The translations under genes and the position numbers were made by a program. Shown in pieces: positions 59,510 to 64,000 of a DNA stretch of 64,000 bases. Where the stretch lies: positions 440,824,334-440,888,333 of the forward strand of contig NC_085137.1 in NCBI RefSeq assembly GCF_035046485.1, given 5' to 3'. The DNA is from Aedes albopictus. Taxonomy: Eukaryota; Arthropoda; Insecta; Diptera; Culicidae. The notes below the pieces were generated by a model. It was not told the origin of the DNA, ran no database searches, and saw only the letters and a list, made by a program, of their open reading frames with translations. Every line of letters starts with the position of its first letter. Position 1 is the first letter of the stretch.

Positions 59510-61312
59510 AGATTGGTTATGAGTACCATGTCTTTGTAGCGTGTTCTCTTGGAACCTCGACAAGATAGCAACATTATGTCTTCGGCAAAGTTGTTCAGTA
59601 CAACAACCACTTCCTGGTGATGGATTTCATAGTTCCGAATTTCACCACCACGTGGCGCTAGTGTACATAGTGACTTCCGGTACGACTTTGGTGGGATATA
59701 GCACGAGATTGAAGCCAGATAGGAAGGTACGATCTTCGGCAAAGTTGTTCAGGACTACGAGTACTTCCAGATTATGAAGAGCATAGTTCAGAATTTCACC
59801 ACTACGTGGCGCTAGTGTACATAATTACTTCCGATACGACTTCGGTGGGATATAGCACGAGATTGAAGCCAGATAGGAAGGTACGAGCTTCGGCAAAATT
59901 GTTCAGGACTACGAGTACTTCCAGGTTATGAAGAGCATAGTTCAGAATTTCATCACTACGTGGCGCTAGTGTACATAGTTACTTCCGGTACGACTTCGGT
60001 GGGATATAGCACGATATTGAAGCCAGATAGGAAGGTACGAGCTTCGGCAAAATTGTTCAGGACTACGAGTACTTCCAGGTTATGAAGAGCATAGTTCAGA
60101 ATTTCATCACTACGTGGCGCTAGTGTACATAGTTACTTCCGGTACGACTTCGGTGGGATATAGCACGATATTGAAGCCAGATAGGAAGGTACGAGCTTCG
60201 ACAAAGTTGTTCAGGACTACTAGTACTTGCAGATCATGAAGTGCATAGTTCAGAATTTCACCACTACGTGGCGCTAGTGTACATAATTACTTCCGGTACG
60301 ATTGATTGAAGCCAGATAGGAAGGTAAGATCTACGGCAAAGTTGTTCAGGACTACGACTACTTCCAGGTCATGAAGAGCATAGTTCAGAATTTCACCACC
60401 ACGTGGCGCTAGTGTACATAGTGACTTCCGGTACGACTTTGGTGGGATATAGCACGAGATTGAAGCCAGATAGGAAGGTACGATCTTCGGCAAAGTTGTT
60501 CAGGACTACGAGTACTTCCAGATTATGAAGAGCATAGTTCAGAATTTCACCACTACGTGGCGCTAGTGTACATAATTACTTCCGGTACGACTTCGGTGGG
60601 ATATAGCACGAGATTGAAGCCAGATAGGAAGGTACGAGCTTCGGCAAAATTGTTCAGGACTACGAGTACTTCCAGGTTATGAAGAGCATAGTTCAGAATT
60701 TCATCACTACGTGGCGCTAGTGTACATAGTTACTTCCGGTACGACTTCGGTGGGATATAGCACGATATTGAAGCCAGATAGGAAGGTACGAGCTTCGACA
60801 AAGTTGTTCAGGACTACAAGTACTTGCAGATCATGAAGTGCATAGTTCAGAATTTCACCACTACGTGGCGCTAGTGTACATAATTACTTCCGGTACGATT
60901 GATTGAAGCCAGATAGGAAGGTAAGATCTTCGGCAAAGTTGTTCAGGACTACGACTACTTCCAGGTCATGAAGAGCATAGTCCCAAATGTCACCACCACG
61001 TGGCGCTAGTGAACCTAGTGACTTCCGGTACGACTTTAGTGGGATATAGCATGAGATTGAAGCCAGGTAGGAAGGTGCTATTTTCGGTACAGTTGTTTAG
61101 GACTACGAGTACTTCCAGGTCAAGAGAGCATAGTTCCATATTTCACCATAACGTGTACATAGTTACTTCCGGTACGACTTTGGTGGGATATAGCACAAAT
61201 TTAAAGCCAGATAGGAAAGTACGATCTTCGGCAAAGTTGTTCAGAACTATGAGCACTTCTAGGTGATGAAGAACATAGTTCGGAATTTCACCACCACATG
61301 ATGCTAGTGTAC
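59510..61312. repeat. ~158-bp satellite with ~600-bp higher-order structure
   Basis: About twelve units share acttccggtacgac, gggatatagcacgagattga, gccagataggaaggtacga, cttcggcaaagttgttcagg and cacgtggcgctagtgtaca. A shortened variant (tccggtacgattgattgaag) occurs at about 60293 and 60893, 600 bp apart. The variant gtgacttccggtacgacttt occurs near 59668, 60420 and 61018. A four-unit block has thus been duplicated. First and last units are more diverged. Minus frames of 68 and 91 codons are artefacts. Confidence 0.9.
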
Positions 61313-61320
61313 ATGTTCAC

Positions 61321-61830
61321 TAGTATGGGACAAACACCAAATTCTCGATCCAGTCGACTTTTTTGATTCCATTTAGGTCCCATATCAACTGTGCAAAATT
61401 TCAGCGCAATCGGTGAAACTATAATTTAGCGCAAGCGGTTCAAAGTTTGCATAGGATTTACTATGGGAAAAGTTACACTTTCAAACAAAAAATTCCAGAG
61501 GTCAGTCCTTGTCTCCTTAATTCAAATCGATCAATGCTTCTTGTAGAAAAATCATTTATGAAACTTTCCTTCGAAGACCGCAAAACGATTGCATGCTTGT
61601 GGAAAAAGTTATTGATTTATTACCGATTAGTGATCCAACGAATGACTTTTTGTTTTGTTTTATTAGCAGCACTGTAGCTGCTGCCTTGACTGCTGCTGTT
61701 TCTGGGGGTGGGGATGCCTCCCGCCACCCCATGCAACAACGGCAGCAGCAGTGCTGCTGATAAAACGAAACAAAAAGCCGTTCGTTGGATCACTAATTGG
61801 TAATAAATCAATAACTTTCTCCACAAGCAT
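61321..61830. mobile_element. Foldback element (TAGTATGGG family), copy 3, truncated
   Basis: The full left arm (tagtatgggacaaacacc) and centre are present. The right arm stops after ctccacaagcatc, where 24604-25398 and 39200-39987 continue for ~300 bp. The sequence then switches to an RTE 3' end. Confidence 0.8.
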
Positions 61831-62142
61831 CGAGCTGCATCAGCTGCTAAGAGAACCAACCATCGTCCATACCGCGAAAATCGGGAGGCTACGGTGGGCG
61901 GGTCACGTCATCAGGATGTCGGATAGCAATCCGACTAAAATGGTTCTCGAGAGTCATCCGACCGGTACAAGAATACGTGGAGCGCAGCGAGCTAGGTGGG
62001 TCGACCAAGTGGAGGACGATCTGCGGACCCTATGCAGAGTGCGGAACTGGAGACAAACAGCCATGGACCGAGTGGAATGGAGGCGGCTACTATGTACAGC
62101 AGAGGCCACCCCGGCCTTAGCCTGACCGAACAACAACAACAA
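61831..62142 (+). pseudogene. RTE-type retrotransposon, 3' end
   Basis: The plus frame reads ELHQLLREPTIVHTAKIGRL, RWAGHVIRMSD and GAQRARWVDQVEDDL up to a TGA near 62125, then a CAA/AAC tail (gaacaacaacaacaatga). About 95 codons remain of the ORF, with no internal stop. It is closely related to 27050-27412 but has a different tail, so it is a separate, 5'-truncated insertion. Confidence 0.8.
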
Positions 62143-62269
62143 TGACCCATTGAAAATTTTTTAGTGATGCATTCGGAATATGTTTTGCAGGGATTAAACG
62201 TAAATTTGCGGATATTAAGCGAACGCGCGTTCAACTATACCACGAGCTCCGGCACTCTGGAGAGTAATT

Positions 62270-62693
62270 TCCGAATAAATCACTGCATAAATTTCTGAAG
62301 GAATCTTTCGAGTACTTCGCGAACGAACTCCAAGAAAAATTTACGTAGCAATCCCTGCAAAACTTATTTCGAAAGCATCACTAAAACCTTTTCCTAAATA
62401 ATCAATGGAGGAGTTTCATAATGAATCTCCGAAATAATCACTAAAATTAATCGTAAGGTAATCGCAGAAAGAAGCTCTGGAGTGATTTGAAACGAAATCG
62501 CTGAAGTTTTTATGCTCCGGAGGAATTTCTGAAGAAATCCTTGGGGAAAGAAAGCGCTAGAGCAAGGGTCCATGGAGGTAAATAAAAAGGGGCATCTAGA
62601 GGGACTCCAGAATCCCTGTTAAAAATTCCCTGTAGTAAATATTGAAGGTATGCCTGGATGAATTTTTGAAGAGATCCCTGGAAAATCTCTTGA
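62270..62693. repeat. Decayed minisatellite, left part of the interrupted block
   Basis: aatttctgaaggaatctttc and tccggaggaatttctgaag-type units occur. The block is continued at 63632. Confidence 0.6.
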
Positions 62694-63631
62694 GGTTCTT
62701 GTCCGGTTAGGTTCCCGTGATACTTTCACCGATGGGTCCTCATCCTGAGTGATTTTCGTAGTCCTCAGGACTGGGTACTGCAGGTTTCGTGAACAGTAGT
62801 GCTTTTGGTGTCAGGTTCGGTTCGGTCAGTTTCTGTACCGTCATTAAAAGCAGCCAGCCTATAGAGAAAAAGAAGTGTATTTTCATCGCTCGCCGCTGGG
62901 GAACCGTTTGGTGCTGTGCCACCCAGATATTCACCCTCATTCTTGTTTACGGACGTATCCACTTTCGAACGTTTTTGGTTCGATCGAATCAGTAGGCCAT
63001 TTGATTTTGCTGGCGTAAGCGGGAATGCGAACGATTTTCGTTCGAAAGTGGATTCGATCGAAAACAAGAATGAGGGTGATTATCTTCGATTGGAGGATTT
63101 CGTGGGTTTTCTAGTATGAAGTGACCCGCAGACTTTTGTGTTAGGTCAAATATGAAATCACGGGTGGTGTTTTTGGAGATTTCGATAGAGTCAGTGCTGT
63201 GCCCGAGTTTTGGTTTGGCCGGATCGGATGCGTCTTCTCGTAGTGACATATCCACGTGTACCACTATCGACCAGGAGTTATAGATGAATCCGGTTACAAA
63301 CATTGGGCCACGGGCAAGTTCCATTTCTCAAGCGGATGAATAAACAAAATTCGGTCAGAACGTTTCATGCTTCCTTTTCATTTTAACATCTATTTATACC
63401 ACTACATACCTAATTTCATATATGTATCTCAATCTCGGAGCGTTTGGTACGGTATGTCCACGCATCCTTCCTCCCCTGTAGATTCGAGAAGTGATCCGAT
63501 TTAAAATAAATGTTCATTGAAATCGAATCATTTCAAAGAATCATCTTTGCGGTAAACGCTGCGCAGTAGGCCTGGCCGCTTGGGTCATATCTTCGATATG
63601 CTGCAATCTTCAATATTGACAAGATTAGATT
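62694..63631. mobile_element. 938-bp insertion with 22-bp target duplication
   Basis: The 22 bases at 62672-62693 (core gatccctggaaaatctctt) recur at 63632-63653. The inserted piece ends on the right with gacaagattagatt, a short simple-repeat tail. It contains an inverted pair (62932-62971 and 63038-63078; ccactttcgaacg with cgttcgaaagtgg). Minus frames of 100 and 111 codons have ordinary composition but no recognised domain. A long target duplication and a repetitive tail fit a 5'-truncated non-LTR element. Confidence 0.7.
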
Positions 63632-64000
63632 AGATCCCTGGAAAATCTCTTGAATCCCTGGAAAGATTTGCAAAAAAAAAATACTCAAGAATCCCAAATG
63701 AAACTACCCGGATGATTTTCCGAATGAAATCTTGGAAATAATCCAGAAAGGACCGCTTTAGGAATTCTCAAAAAATCACTTGAGGAATTCCCGATAGAAT
63801 CCTTGAAGAATGTGGCAGATAAATCGCTGGAGATGGATATCCGAAGGAATCTTTGGAGGCATTTCTGGAGCAATCTCTAAAAAAATCCCAAAAAAAATCT
63901 AGGTGGAATTTTGTAAAATTTTTCGAATATCTGTATAAAATCTAGATCTCTTTAACTTTTTCTTGAAGAATTCATGGAAGAATATTTCAAAGAATCCCTA
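63632..64000. repeat. Decayed minisatellite, right part
   Basis: Units such as gaatccctggaaagattt and gaggaattcccgatagaatc run to the window end. Confidence 0.6.

Noticed and set aside
59467..60493. Two near-identical minus frames starting MPKIVPSYLAS
   Set aside because: They are the same stretch of the ~158-bp satellite read in two copies.

Overview
The window is eukaryotic, AT-rich and almost entirely made of mobile DNA. The best fit is a culicine mosquito, Aedes-like. The basis is RTE-type non-LTR fragments, a Penelope-like endonuclease, a SINE with a tRNA promoter and a 3' end like mosquito Feilai, many palindromic elements with long terminal inverted repeats (TIRs), and no bacterial operons or ribosome binding sites. 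This is a judgement from family resemblance, not a database match. I found no intact host protein gene. Nearly all long open frames are products of tandem repeats or decayed transposon proteins.

Layout. 1-5.2 kb: a foldback element and two abutting copies of a ~785-bp TIR element, one split by a retroposed insertion with a 26-bp target duplication; the uninterrupted sister copy is at 11.4-12.2 kb. 5.2-9.6 kb: a decayed minisatellite, a hairpin element and 'GCCATCTTG' repeats. 9.66-13.25 kb: a 1.57-kb foldback, the sister TIR copy and a diverged inverted repeat. 15.2-22.1 kb: pieces of one broken transposase-like gene (minus strand), separated by a palindrome, a ~145-bp tandem array, small inverted-repeat elements and a Penelope-like endonuclease fragment. 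24.5-27.4 kb: an RTE-type retrotransposon with a twin-priming 5' inversion, itself hit by a ~795-bp foldback. 29.7-30.4 kb: another broken RT.

30.4-33.1 kb is a homogeneous 24-bp minisatellite with higher-order repeats of 216 and 240 bp. Decayed relatives of the same repeat fill 5.2-6.95, 34.2-36.8, 40.5-41.8, 43.1-45.85, 48.2-52.1 and 62.3-64.0 kb. Two of these decayed blocks lie inside inverted-repeat elements. The clearest is a ~5.0-kb hAT-like element at 47975-52981 with an 8-bp target duplication.

53-57.3 kb holds unassigned sequence, a decayed non-LTR element with endonuclease and RT remnants, and A-tailed relatives of the 3.3-4.0 kb retroposon. 57.3-58.4 kb is a foldback embedded in a long TA microsatellite. 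59.5-61.3 kb is a ~158-bp satellite with a ~600-bp higher-order period. It is followed by a truncated foldback fused to an RTE 3' end and by an insertion with a 22-bp target duplication.

The elements do not form a pathway. What they record is order of insertion: several filled/empty site pairs and nested insertions can be read directly, which makes the window a small stratigraphy of transposition.
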